From contig NZ_CP101823.1 of NCBI RefSeq assembly GCF_024498175.1, positions 2,486,987 to 2,550,986 on the forward strand: DNA of 64,000 nucleotides, given 5' to 3'. Made by a program: the position numbers and the translations under genes. The notes below the pieces were generated by a model. That model ran no database searches. It saw only the letters and a list, made by a program, of their open reading frames with translations, and had not been told where the DNA came from. This DNA comes from Haloplanus salinarum (GTDB lineage Archaea; Halobacteriota; Halobacteria; Halobacteriales; Haloferacaceae). Of this stretch, positions 15,379 through 22,791 are shown piece by piece (positions within the stretch are counted from its first letter, which is position 1; every line of letters begins with the position of its first letter).

Positions 15379-15483
15379 ATGATCGAAATCACCTTGAACA
15401 TAGATTCAGCGATCATAGTCGCGTTGGTAGTTATGCTCAGCCGACGCGGAAGCCAGCGTGTGAGTGTCAGAAGGAGGTTGTAG
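15379..15483 (+). CDS. 34-aa hydrophobic micro-protein
   Basis: A 34-codon ORF from ATG 15379. Like the ORF at 15029 it has an alternating strand (I-E-I-T-L-N-I-D), Ser-Ala, a short Val/Leu helix (I-I-V-A-L-V-V-M-L) and a basic tail, here with six Arg. It has a weak ribosome site. The parallel with the first micro-ORF is the main support. The stop is 18 bp before the integrase remnant. Confidence 0.4.
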   Translation: MIEITLNIDSAIIVALVVMLSRRGSQRVSVRRRL

Positions 15484-15500
15484 TTGAGGGGAAGGAGTAG

Positions 15501-15735
15501 TCAGAGCCACCCAACTTTCTCCCGCCCTCGCCCCTGCGCGTCGAGGCTGTACGCGCCGAGATAGTGCTCCCGAAACGTCTCCCAGTCTTCCCAGCCGCCC
15601 CACTCCATCACCAGTCCAGGCTCGACTTCGCGCTCGACGAGCAGCGTGCCCCACGTCCGCCGGAGATCGTGCGGACCGAAGTAGGTCCACCCGTCGTCGA
15701 TTACTTCCGCAGATTCGTCACGGTAAGATAGGATT
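15501..15735 (-). pseudogene. Integrase 3'-end remnant, copy B
   Basis: The minus strand encodes about 75 residues of a tyrosine integrase C-terminus: G-P-H-D-L-R-R-T-W (H-x-x-R box), W-G-G-W, and the Tyr-containing F-R-E-H-Y-L-G-A-Y, ending K-V-G-W-L. The reading frame continues upstream into the 3' end of vapC and then is lost. The 5' two thirds, including the first catalytic Arg, are missing. It is related to the intact short integrase at 16331. Confidence 0.7.
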
Positions 15736-16090
15736 CGAGCACATCCGTCTCGAAATCCCTATCAGCCACGACGAGTTCGTCGCCGGTCGAGCGGGCGGTC
15801 GCGGCGATCAGGGCGTCCGGCGTCGAGAGTCGAACGCCGTCGCTCATCGTCTGATCCTGAAGCCGCGCCGCTTCGAGCGCGATCTCCTCGGTTAGATCGA
15901 GCGCCTGCACGCCGCCGAATTGCTGACGTACGTTGCGTACATCGGTCGATCCCGAGCCGAGTTTGCCGTCGATGACTTCGTAGACACAGAGCGTCGAGGT
16001 GAAGAAAGGTTCCCGGCCGTCCAGATAGTCGATGACGGCGTCGACACCACCGAGGTAGTCGATGATCGCCGACGTGTCAAGAAAGGTCAT
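15701..16090 (-). CDS. vapC: VapC-type PIN-domain toxin
   Basis: A 129-aa PIN-domain ribonuclease. ATG 16090 overlaps the antitoxin stop (ATGA), preferred over an upstream ATG. D5 in F-L-D-T-S, an acidic centre near E40, D92 in T-P-D-A-L-I-A and D111/D116 in V-A-D-R-D-F-x-T-D complete the metal site. VapC toxins usually cleave initiator tRNA or rRNA. Its 3' end overlaps the integrase remnant frame, so the pair seems to have landed in an integrase gene. Confidence 0.85.
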   Translation of the reverse strand: MTFLDTSAIIDYLGGVDAVIDYLDGREPFFTSTLCVYEVIDGKLGSGSTDVRNVRQQFGGVQALDLTEEIALEAARLQDQTMSDGVRLSTPDALIAATARSTGDELVVADRDFETDVLESYLTVTNLRK

Positions 16091-16290
16091 CGGTCGTCCC
16101 AATTCTCGCGGGACTTGCGGACACGCTCTTTCGCCCGTTCCGCCTCGTCAGTCGACCACGCACCGGCCTTGATCGGCTCCTCGTCGGCCGCGATGCGCGT
16201 CAAGAACTCGTCCCACGTCTCGTCGTCACGCTTCAGGCCGTCAAGCAGGTCTTTCGTCGACGAATCGACGGGGATCGACGTTCGGCTCAT
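16087..16290 (-). CDS. vapB: VapB-type antitoxin
   Basis: A 67-aa protein. The N-terminal S-I-P-V-D-x-S-T-K-D-L-L-D-G-L-K is a ribbon-helix-helix start, and D-E-T-W-D-E-F-L continues the helix. The C-terminal half is charged and probably wraps the PIN toxin active site. It is upstream of and overlaps vapC by 4 bases, the standard order. AT-rich sequence just upstream (16290-16325) probably carries the autoregulated promoter. Confidence 0.8.
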   Translation of the reverse strand: MSRTSIPVDSSTKDLLDGLKRDDETWDEFLTRIAADEEPIKAGAWSTDEAERAKERVRKSRENWDDR

Positions 16291-16330
16291 ACGAATTCAT
16301 TGTGAATTCAGCGGTAAGTAGTTTTGTCAG

Positions 16331-16912
16331 CTACAGCCAGTCGACCTTCCCGCGTTCCCGCTCCTGCGCCTCCGGCGAAAACGTCCCCCGATAGTGATCC
16401 AAGAACGTCTCCAAATCGTTCCACCCACCCCAGTCACAGACCAGCAACGGATCGACATCGGCACTGGCCAGCGCCGTCGCCCACGTCCGACGCAGATCGT
16501 GGAATGTCAGATACGACCATCCCGTATCGTCGTCCTCGACGCGCCCAGCTGCGTCGGTGACCCACCGCCGAAGCGACCGCGTACTCGTGATGTCGACGAG
16601 CGACGCGTTCGACGGCGCATCACGCACGTCGTCGACTGTCCGGATCGTCGTCGCGAGATCGCGGGGGACGGGCGTCTCGCGGTACTTGTCGCCCTTGCCG
16701 TGGTGAACGCGGAGCATGGTGCCCGCGTCGGTGTCGACGACGTGTTCGGGAGCGACGTCAAGGACTTCGTGGCTCCGGAGCCCGCACCGCGCCCCGAGGG
16801 CGAACGCGATCTGCTGTTGCGTCCCGTCGGCGGCGTCGAGCAGGGCCGTCACTTCGTCCTGACTCAACCACACCTTCATGTCGTCGCGTTGGTCGTGTTC
16901 TCGGAGATTCAT
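16331..16912 (-). CDS. Short tyrosine recombinase (catalytic domain only)
   Basis: A 193-aa recombinase. It begins almost at the catalytic domain and lacks the usual N-terminal core-binding domain. R46 (C-G-L-R-S-H-E), K73/K76 in the G-K-G-D-K hairpin, H138-x-x-R141, W161 and Y174 (D-H-Y-R-G) are all in place. Such short forms occur in haloarchaeal elements, so it may be complete as is. It is not of the SNJ2 type and is close to the remnants at 14729 and 15501. It probably belongs to a separate element inserted in the patch. Confidence 0.75.
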   Translation of the reverse strand: MNLREHDQRDDMKVWLSQDEVTALLDAADGTQQQIAFALGARCGLRSHEVLDVAPEHVVDTDAGTMLRVHHGKGDKYRETPVPRDLATTIRTVDDVRDAPSNASLVDITSTRSLRRWVTDAAGRVEDDDTGWSYLTFHDLRRTWATALASADVDPLLVCDWGGWNDLETFLDHYRGTFSPEAQERERGKVDWL

Positions 16913-17083
16913 GTCCGGGTTCCTCGTATATCGGTCAAGAACGGCGGGGAATCTAGTCTTTTCGATGGGATTTGCGGGGTGATTGAAGCCGATTCTGGTC
17001 GACCATGTCCGACTCTGAGATGATTCTCGGACGGAGACAGAATCGTAGAAATTCCTATTGCATCAACAACTCAATTAAGCAAT

Positions 17084-17293
17084 ATGGTTGATATCCTTCA
17101 CACTGGGACGCGAGCAGGTGAGGTACTAGTTGGGGGTATGGCCGGGGGAGTAGCGTATCAAATCATATCTGAGGAACAAATCATAGGTCTTGCAGGAGCT
17201 GTTCAGGTTGTGATTTTGTTTCTCGCAACGACTGTATTTATCGCCTTACTTCAGTTGTGGTATGAATATCGACGCGGGGAACGATTCAGATGA
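17084..17293 (+). CDS. 69-aa two-helix membrane protein
   Basis: Two hydrophobic segments at about 14-27 and 30-58 and an Arg-rich end. AT-rich codons. It is convergent with the next minus-strand gene. No family recognised. Confidence 0.45.
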   Translation: MVDILHTGTRAGEVLVGGMAGGVAYQIISEEQIIGLAGAVQVVILFLATTVFIALLQLWYEYRRGERFR

Positions 17294-17366
17294 TACACCT
17301 CCAATAGATTTTGTTTTCTGGTCTTCTCGGTCACGCTCATCCGTTGCTATCGTCATGGATCTCTCG

Positions 17367-17690
17367 CTATTTCTGATGGAAGTATACGCTGCAGTCACTA
17401 CCCTCAATTTCGGAATCTGCGACGCAGACACGATCCACATCAATCGTCTCTCCGATTCTCGTCGCGGGTACGATCTCATCAGTCAAATCGCCACAAACAG
17501 GACACTTGTCACCGGCGTCGATATCCGCGGCCTGAGTCACCTCTTCTGGAGTAATCTCCATTTTCCAGTCTGAATCACCCTCACCAACGAGTACTGTGGG
17601 CTCACCCTCATCCACAACATCTGAGAACTCCATCGTGTGTTCTCCCCTGGAAAGGGTAATTTCAAGTTCAATTTCCATTACTGGAGTCAT
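17367..17690 (-). CDS. Hypothetical protein with a C-terminal CxxC cluster
   Basis: A 107-aa acidic protein counted from ATG 17690; ATG 17678 is equally possible and the upstream in-frame extension looks non-coding. The N-terminal half alternates hydrophobic and charged residues (beta-like). The C-terminal half has C-P-V-C-G followed by two more cysteines 30-40 residues on, giving a zinc site. Moderately AT-rich. Function unknown. Confidence 0.5.
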   Translation of the reverse strand: MTPVMEIELEITLSRGEHTMEFSDVVDEGEPTVLVGEGDSDWKMEITPEEVTQAADIDAGDKCPVCGDLTDEIVPATRIGETIDVDRVCVADSEIEGSDCSVYFHQK

Positions 17691-17802
17691 ATCCGCTAAC
17701 AATTTAGTTATTAGCCTGTGGGATCCGATTCTCGGATACACGTTTCCTAGCTCTCTCCCTCGCAAGTACTTTTGATCGCGGGACAAGATTAGATAGATAG
17801 CG

Positions 17803-17958
17803 ATGGATGCTGAGGAGATTGGAGGAATTGTTCTCATCGGCATCGTCGTACTTGTTGTTCTACGAGAGGCTGCACGGCTTTTTCCCGATGTAGCTCAGTT
17901 CATATTCTTGTTGGCAACAGCCTTTGTCTTCATAATCGTCCTACTACTGTCTCGCTGA
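17803..17958 (+). CDS. 51-aa two-helix membrane protein
   Basis: A short ORF with two hydrophobic segments (about 7-20 and 30-49) separated by a charged/aromatic turn. It is divergent from the gene at 17690, with 112 AT-rich bp between that may carry promoters for both. Its stop is 18 bp from the end of the nuclease-like gene. Confidence 0.4.
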   Translation: MDAEEIGGIVLIGIVVLVVLREAARLFPDVAQFIFLLATAFVFIIVLLLSR

Positions 17959-17976
17959 TTGGGATCAGCTCTAATT

Positions 17977-18456
17977 TCAGAGTCGCTCGTCGAACACCTC
18001 GCCGATGGGAAGCTTGTACTGTCGCGCGTCGCGTCCCTCGTGGCTCGCGTCGTTCCACCGGCCGTCGACGAGTTTCGTCACCGTCGAGGGCTCGACGCGA
18101 CGCATCACCTGGGGCGTCCCCTGTCGGTCACAACGCACGAACACGTACCAGCCCGCGAGGTCCGGCTGGGCGTCGTAGCCGACGATGCTCCGGTGTTGAT
18201 CCTCCCACAGCCGGAACCGACCGTCCTCCGTTTCGCCGTTGCCCGAGCCGACCGTCGCGTTCGCCGATTTCACCTCGTACCTCGCCTGAGTTCGAGGGTT
18301 GCGTAAGTCGGCGTCTTCGGCGTCGTCGCCGCTCACGTCGAGCAGGTCGAACGCCTCGGCGACGATCCGCTCCTCGAGTTCGCCCGCGGTCCGCGCCCGT
18401 TCTTGGAGTTTCTGGAACCGTCGGTAACTCACCTCCTCGGTGACGTCGCGGATCAT
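17977..18456 (-). CDS. PD-(D/E)XK nuclease-like protein
   Basis: A 159-aa protein. Residues 55-62 read R-Y-E-V-K-S-A-N, matching the E-x-K half of a PD-(D/E)XK active site, preceded by an acidic pair about 12 residues earlier. The following strands (W-Y-V-F-V-R-C-D) fit the core sheet. This fold includes archaeal Holliday-junction resolvases and restriction-like nucleases. It is the last gene of the ATPase operon and could trim or resolve viral DNA. Confidence 0.5.
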   Translation of the reverse strand: MIRDVTEEVSYRRFQKLQERARTAGELEERIVAEAFDLLDVSGDDAEDADLRNPRTQARYEVKSANATVGSGNGETEDGRFRLWEDQHRSIVGYDAQPDLAGWYVFVRCDRQGTPQVMRRVEPSTVTKLVDGRWNDASHEGRDARQYKLPIGEVFDERL

Positions 18457-18563
18457 GCCGGCGTCGCACCCCCGCGCTTCGGTGGGTCACCACACACGGG
18501 ACACTCCGCCTCGTCGCCGGCGGCGAGGTATCGGATCCGACAGACCGGACAGTAGTCGCTCAC
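18453..18563 (-). CDS. 36-aa double-CxxC zinc knuckle
   Basis: A GTG-started 36-codon ORF overlapping both neighbours by 4 bases. C-P-V-C and C-P-V-C-G pairs 15 residues apart make a mini zinc ribbon. Small proteins of this type are frequent in haloviruses. Confidence 0.5.
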   Translation of the reverse strand: MSDYCPVCRIRYLAAGDEAECPVCGDPPKRGGATPA

Positions 18564-19177
18564 GCGTACACCTCCTTCGTCTCGGTCCGGTGCAGCACGT
18601 TCATCCGCTTGTCGAACACGACCACCTGGTACGGCTCGGTCGGGAGTTCCGACTGCGGCAGGTCGAAGTAGTTGATGAATCCGCGGTGGAACGTCGACCA
18701 CTCACCGACCCACACCCAGTATTTGCACTGCTTCAGGGGCGTGTATTCGAGGTCCTGTGGATCCTGCGTCGCCACCTGCACCTTCAGGGCCTTGTCCCGA
18801 TCCTCGTGGAGCATCCGCTTGATCGGGTTGTCCGCCTCGACGTCACCGTCGGCGAGCATCCCGTCCTGAGCCTCGTCGGCGATCACCTGCGTCGGGAACC
18901 CCGTCGACTCGTGGTAGTCGTGGGCGACCGCACGGGCGCCGCGAGCGGCGTCGAGCGGGTCGTCGCATCGCCACCGGAGCCGCGTCGCGTCCGACTGACG
19001 CGCTTCCCGTTCGCTCCGGACCGTCTCGGCGTCGTCGAGCGACCGACCGCCGATCCCGTCGACGCCGTGGTGGTCGATCCAGATAGACAACCCGGGATAG
19101 GTGGCGTGGGCTTCGCGGAGGTACGTGGTCTTCCCACCGCCCGAATCGCCCGCGACGAGCGTGTGGTACGCCTGCAT
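18560..19177 (-). CDS. Packaging-type P-loop ATPase of provirus 2
   Basis: A 205-aa NTPase. ATG 19177 is used because the upstream extension is low-complexity Arg-rich shadow sequence. Walker A is G10-D-S-G-G-G-K16-T-T and Walker B is V-I-A-D101-E102. A Q-x-A-T-Q-D-P-Q segment at about 135-142 resembles the sensor region of FtsK/HerA-type A32-like packaging ATPases. Short single-domain ATPases of this kind power genome packaging in internal-membrane viruses such as SH1 and SNJ1. It is unrelated in detail to the ATPase of provirus 1. Confidence 0.65.
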   Translation of the reverse strand: MQAYHTLVAGDSGGGKTTYLREAHATYPGLSIWIDHHGVDGIGGRSLDDAETVRSEREARQSDATRLRWRCDDPLDAARGARAVAHDYHESTGFPTQVIADEAQDGMLADGDVEADNPIKRMLHEDRDKALKVQVATQDPQDLEYTPLKQCKYWVWVGEWSTFHRGFINYFDLPQSELPTEPYQVVVFDKRMNVLHRTETKEVYA

Positions 19178-19560
19178 CACGCCACCTCCGCGGCGTCGAA
19201 GGGCGCGGCGTCGTCGCCGTCCTGCTCGTCGTCGGTGTCGAGGTCGAGGTCGACGACGATCTCGGCGGCGCCGATGACGACGTCGACGATCGCCGGCATC
19301 CCGTCGACGCCGGTCATCTTCATGAGCCCGCGGTAGAGTCGCGTCTCGCCGCCGCGTTCGGGGTCCCACGGGTTTTCGACGTCGTGAAGCGACGGGGACG
19401 GGTCGGTCGACAGTAGCATATCCCGGAGCGTCGACGTGCTCCCGACGTCGTCGCTCGGCTCCGCGCCTTCGGCCGCGGCGTGACTCTCGACCGGCGACGC
19501 GGCCGCCTCGACGTCGTCACCGAGCGTCGATCCGGGCGTCGGTACTTCGTCGTCAGGCAT
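19177..19560 (-). CDS. Acidic protein upstream of the ATPase
   Basis: A 127-aa very acidic protein whose stop shares one base with the ATPase ATG. A disordered Asp/Glu/Ala/Ser-rich N-terminus (1-50) precedes a short hydrophobic segment (about 88-108) that could insert in a membrane. Position suggests a virion or assembly protein. Confidence 0.5.
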   Translation of the reverse strand: MPDDEVPTPGSTLGDDVEAAASPVESHAAAEGAEPSDDVGSTSTLRDMLLSTDPSPSLHDVENPWDPERGGETRLYRGLMKMTGVDGMPAIVDVVIGAAEIVVDLDLDTDDEQDGDDAAPFDAAEVA

Positions 19561-20011
19561 CGAACACCACCCACGATTCGTCGTCCGAACAGTCCGGACA
19601 TCCGTACTGGTACTCCGTGTGATCGCTCGCGTCGAAGTAGCGGTTTCCACCGCACTCCGGACACTCCGGTTCGTCGTCGGACGGGTCACCACCGTCCGTG
19701 ACGACGGCGTCGGGGTCGGGATCGGGCGCGTCGAGCGCGGGGTTGCCACCGTCGGCCACCGTCTCGGGGCCGTCGTCGGTCACCGTGTCGGCACCGTCCT
19801 CGATTACCGTCTCGGAACCGTTCGGCGACGGTGATTCGTCCTCGACGCCGTCTGCGGGTTTACCGTCCGGATCACCGTTCTCGGTGACGAGGAGAAGCCC
19901 CTCGTCGAGCGATTCGACGTCCTCGTGGGCCTCGTCCTGTTGTTTCCACGCGTGTTGGCCGGCGGCGTGGACACTATCGAACGGTAACCCGCACCGTGGG
20001 CACGGTTCCAT
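19553..20011 (-). CDS. Zinc-ribbon protein with acidic middle
   Basis: A 152-aa protein. The N-terminus has a C2H2-like finger (C-P-R-C-G with H17 and H21 in H-A-A-G-Q-H); the C-terminus has C-P-E-C-G and C-P-D-C. The 75 residues between are Asp/Gly/Thr-rich and repetitive, with several T-V-x-D-G units. It overlaps the next gene by 8 bases. The fingers suggest DNA or protein binding in assembly or regulation. Confidence 0.55.
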   Translation of the reverse strand: MEPCPRCGLPFDSVHAAGQHAWKQQDEAHEDVESLDEGLLLVTENGDPDGKPADGVEDESPSPNGSETVIEDGADTVTDDGPETVADGGNPALDAPDPDPDAVVTDGGDPSDDEPECPECGGNRYFDASDHTEYQYGCPDCSDDESWVVFDA

Positions 20012-20145
20012 TACGGCATCACCTCGAAGGTGTAAATCGCCATCAAGGCGACCGCTACGGCCCACTCACACGGTACCAACCGTTTGTCAACACGATACGA
20101 CAGAATCATCGCAAGGAGCGTCACACCCCCGAGGGCTCCGAGCAT
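20011..20145 (-). CDS. 44-aa membrane protein, first gene of ATPase operon
   Basis: A 44-residue ORF with two short hydrophobic helices (about 4-17 and 27-41). The stop overlaps the next ATG (TAATG). A TATA-like TATTTA on the minus strand about 25 bp before the ATG suggests a leaderless transcript. Confidence 0.45.
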   Translation of the reverse strand: MLGALGGVTLLAMILSYRVDKRLVPCEWAVAVALMAIYTFEVMP

Positions 20146-20230
20146 GATTCTCCCTAACCGTTCGGGAGTTAAATAGGTCGAACCGTACCGTTCGCCGACT
20201 ATTCCGGCCCGGCCCCTACGTCGAGCCGGA
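20146..20230. promoter_or_regulatory. Divergent promoter between ATPase and capsid operons
   Basis: An 85-bp gap. The central AGTTAAATAGG is a TATA-like element readable in both directions. It is placed about 25 bp before the leftward ATG and about 55 bp before the rightward one. This is the likely late-gene control point of provirus 2. Confidence 0.45.
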
Positions 20231-20452
20231 ATGCCCGAAGTACCGATTCCGTTCACCGACCAGGAAGTCGACACCGATGACGACGCGTCGTCCATCGTGA
20301 TGACGCTCGTCGTCGTCGCCGTCGGCTTCGCCGCCTTCGTGTGGCTTCGAGACGTCGGTGGGTATCTCGCACAGCAGGCGAACAGTACGATCACCAACCT
20401 CGTCGGTATCGACCCGACGAGCGGAGACAGCCAGGAGGATCCCCTGTTCTAA
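20231..20452 (+). CDS. 73-aa single-helix membrane protein
   Basis: An acidic N-terminus, one membrane helix (about 21-40) and an amphipathic C-terminal part. It is the first gene of the structural operon, 2 bp before the first capsid gene. A small membrane protein at this position suits a virus with an internal lipid membrane. Confidence 0.5.
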   Translation: MPEVPIPFTDQEVDTDDDASSIVMTLVVVAVGFAAFVWLRDVGGYLAQQANSTITNLVGIDPTSGDSQEDPLF

Positions 20453-20454
20453 CC

Positions 20455-20967
20455 ATGAGCCAGGACCTCATCCCGCGGTACTACTTCGGCCGCCGCCTCT
20501 CGACGAAGCGAATCGACGAGTCCGAGCTCAACGACCGGAGCCTCCAGGCCGGACAGGAAATCACTATCTGGTCGACGCAGGTGCCCGCCGACAAGGGCTA
20601 CGTGTGGGGGTACGGCCCCGACAACCGGGACGCCGGGAACGCCAACTTCGTGTACGGCGAGTTCCTCGCCAGCGGATCCGGCACCGGTACGGACGGCAAC
20701 GTCATCCGGGACGCCGACGTCGTGCTCGCGATCACCGACTCCACCCAGGAGGACACGATCGCCAAGACGACGATCAACCCCGACGCGGGCGACCTCGCCG
20801 ACGCGAAGGCCGACCCGCGCACCGAGCGACCGATCCTCCCGGAGCACTACAAGGGAGCGAGCGAGGACCGCCACCTCGAACTCCGCCTTCGAGCCCGGTC
20901 GGGTGCCGACGGCAAGGTCGTCGGCAACGACTCCGACCTGCACCTCGGTTACGGCGTCGTGGGCTAA
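20455..20967 (+). CDS. Candidate small major capsid protein
   Basis: A 170-aa, Asp-rich, beta-dominated protein without membrane segment. It starts at ATG 20455; an upstream in-frame extension overlaps the previous gene. Size and place next to a second beta protein of 186 aa match the paired single-jelly-roll capsid proteins of Halopanivirales (VP7 of about 185 aa and VP4 of about 230 aa in SH1). No sequence motif proves the fold; structure prediction would decide. The strong GGAGGT after the stop serves the next ORF. Confidence 0.5.
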   Translation: MSQDLIPRYYFGRRLSTKRIDESELNDRSLQAGQEITIWSTQVPADKGYVWGYGPDNRDAGNANFVYGEFLASGSGTGTDGNVIRDADVVLAITDSTQEDTIAKTTINPDAGDLADAKADPRTERPILPEHYKGASEDRHLELRLRARSGADGKVVGNDSDLHLGYGVVG

Positions 20968-20985
20968 CCCGGAGGTAACCACTCC

Positions 20986-21042
20986 ATGACCCACTTTATC
21001 GACAACCAGACCGCGAGCGACAGCATCGGGAGGTGTGAGTAA
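20986..21042 (+). CDS. Possible 18-aa peptide between the capsid genes
   Basis: An 18-codon ORF preceded by a textbook GGAGGT (20971-20976). It ends in TAATG, which supplies the start of the next gene. It may be a genuine peptide or a translational coupler. Weak evidence. Confidence 0.2.
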   Translation: MTHFIDNQTASDSIGRCE

Positions 21043-21602
21043 TGCCGAGCCGCAACGTCCCCGGCGACGAGTGGGTCGAACTCGTCCCGTCGACGCTCGA
21101 GGACGACTACTCGGTCGTCGTCGAGGACGCCCCGATCTACCTGTATCCCGGGGACAAGCCGGCCCAGCCGGTCGCGGGGCTCCCGCTCCGCGCCGGGGCG
21201 ATCCAGTCCGGCGAACTCGACCGGGGCGTCGCGCTGTGGGGCCGATCCCAGACCGACGTCGACGCGTCGGTACGTGTGGTCCCGAACATCCGGATCGACG
21301 GATCGAACGAACGCGCCGTGACCGTCTCGACGTCGGTCCAGACCGACACCTACGACCGCGGGGGCGACTTCGACACGTCGACGTATCCGATCACGATCGA
21401 TCCCGCCGAGACGATCCAGCAGGTACTCCTCTCGATCGTCAACACCGAGGTCGACGTCGAGATCACGACCGAGGACGGCGACGTCGTCACGATCCCGGTC
21501 GACAGCAAGTCGACCATCGATTCGTACTCGGCGGACGAGGTCGCCATCCAAAACCCGACCGACGCCACGCAACGCGTGGCCGGGGGGTGGGCCGGTGAGT
21601 GA
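21042..21602 (+). CDS. Candidate large major capsid protein
   Basis: A 186-aa acidic protein composed mainly of predicted beta-strands, with conserved-looking Pro/Gly turns in the first half and a second strand-rich half (about 100-180, with V-D-V-E-I-T-T-E-D-G-D-V-V-T-I). No membrane helix or signal. The ribosome site GGAGGTG lies inside the 18-aa ORF. As the partner of the 170-aa protein it is assigned as the second jelly-roll capsid protein by size, composition and context. Confidence 0.5.
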   Translation: MPSRNVPGDEWVELVPSTLEDDYSVVVEDAPIYLYPGDKPAQPVAGLPLRAGAIQSGELDRGVALWGRSQTDVDASVRVVPNIRIDGSNERAVTVSTSVQTDTYDRGGDFDTSTYPITIDPAETIQQVLLSIVNTEVDVEITTEDGDVVTIPVDSKSTIDSYSADEVAIQNPTDATQRVAGGWAGE

Positions 21603-22041
21603 CTTCGCTCCCTCTGTGCCCGATCAGACCGCCGAAAACCCGCCGATATATGATGAGTATGTCTCCCCGACACTCTTCAACAGCTTCGGATTCACCAGCA
21701 ACGCCACGGACGGAGATACGTCGACAGGAGACACGCTTACCCACACCGACGGCGGTGAATTTCGGGTGGAAACCGGGTGGGCCGACGGGGCCCGCGTCTA
21801 CATATCCAGCATCACAAGCGCCGGCCCCATCGAGGCCGATGGCGTCCGTCCCGAGTTGGATAACGTGCTCCTCGACGGCGCCACCCCATCCTCGACAGGG
21901 TGGCTCGAACTGGCGTGGTCCGAGCACGTCCAAGAGGTCAATATATCGCTCCAAGAGTCCGGGGCGGAACTGACCGTCGGGGAGGTCGAACTGCATAGGG
22001 AATCGAACGTGCCGCACTTCCACAACATCAAGCAGAGATGA
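21595..22041 (+). CDS. Beta-rich structural protein
   Basis: A 148-aa protein from a GTG overlapping the capsid gene by 8 bases. It is Thr/Ser/Gly-rich with alternating strands, no membrane helix and a short basic end. It may be a vertex or spike component. It overlaps the next gene by 4 bases. Confidence 0.45.
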   Translation: MSDFAPSVPDQTAENPPIYDEYVSPTLFNSFGFTSNATDGDTSTGDTLTHTDGGEFRVETGWADGARVYISSITSAGPIEADGVRPELDNVLLDGATPSSTGWLELAWSEHVQEVNISLQESGAELTVGEVELHRESNVPHFHNIKQR

Positions 22042-22244
22042 GCAGAGAACTAACCAACTTCCGCAGGGTCCGCGCGCTGATCGAGACGCTGCACAGCAAC
22101 GGGGTCATCACCGACGCCGAGCGGTCGGCGTTGCTCGAAGGTGACAAGGAGAGGCAGAAAGACGTCGAACGATCGGCCCGTGAGGGACGTGGCCCCCCGG
22201 ACTGGGCCCGTGGCCCCGACCGCAGCAACGGAGAGGGTCAGTAG
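22038..22244 (+). CDS. 68-aa charged helical protein
   Basis: A mostly helical Arg/Glu-rich protein with a disordered Gly/Pro end. The ATG overlaps the preceding stop, and its last base is the first base of the next GTG. It could be a scaffold or DNA-contacting virion protein. Confidence 0.4.
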   Translation: MSRELTNFRRVRALIETLHSNGVITDAERSALLEGDKERQKDVERSAREGRGPPDWARGPDRSNGEGQ

Positions 22245-22789
22245 TGGCCCGCGTCTCGATCACGTCCCACCTTCCCGGCGAGCGCGTCCGCGGGACCGGT
22301 CAGACCATCGGGGAGGACAGGCACAACCACGCCCCCGGCGAGCAGGCTCAACTCGACATCGGCTTCGCGAGCGACGGCCGGTATGGACACTACCGGATCG
22401 TTCGGCTCGTCGACGGCGATCCGGCAGGGTCCGTTTACGACTTCGGCGAGGTACAGCGCGACGGCGCGCTACGGTTTCAGATGCCGTCTGAGTCGGGACG
22501 ATACGCGGTGACAATCGACGGCGAGGTCGTCGAGCGATTCGACGTTGGTAACGTCCAGACCCCGGATCGTCCCGAGACGGCGCCCGCGCTCGACGAGGAG
22601 GATGCCCTCGCGGGCGGCGGCCCGGCGGGCGACCCGGTCCCGGATGACCCGGCCGATCCGTCCTCGGGGTCGTCGAGCCCGCCGACGTCCACCTCGTCGG
22701 GAGGTGACGGTGGCGGCATGATCGGCACGACCGTCGCGGTGATCGTGGTGCTCGCCGCCGGCGCGGTCGCAGTACTTGGAGGAAACTAA
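22244..22789 (+). CDS. Virion-like protein with beta domain and C-terminal anchor
   Basis: A 181-aa protein with a GTG start. Residues 1-105 form a beta-sandwich-like domain with repeated G-R-Y-x-x-Y/V-x-I units. A Pro/Ser/Gly-rich linker (about 115-160) leads to a C-terminal membrane helix (about 161-178). Orientation without a signal peptide suggests tail anchoring in the internal viral membrane. Two more proteins downstream share this plan. Confidence 0.5.
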   Translation: MARVSITSHLPGERVRGTGQTIGEDRHNHAPGEQAQLDIGFASDGRYGHYRIVRLVDGDPAGSVYDFGEVQRDGALRFQMPSESGRYAVTIDGEVVERFDVGNVQTPDRPETAPALDEEDALAGGGPAGDPVPDDPADPSSGSSSPPTSTSSGGDGGGMIGTTVAVIVVLAAGAVAVLGGN

Positions 22790-22791
22790 TC

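Noticed and set aside
19698-20147. Ser/Pro-rich ORF on the plus strand opposite the acidic zinc-ribbon protein
   Set aside because: Composition is the complement of Asp/Gly-rich coding; the minus-strand frame carries paired CxxC motifs and overlaps with neighbours.
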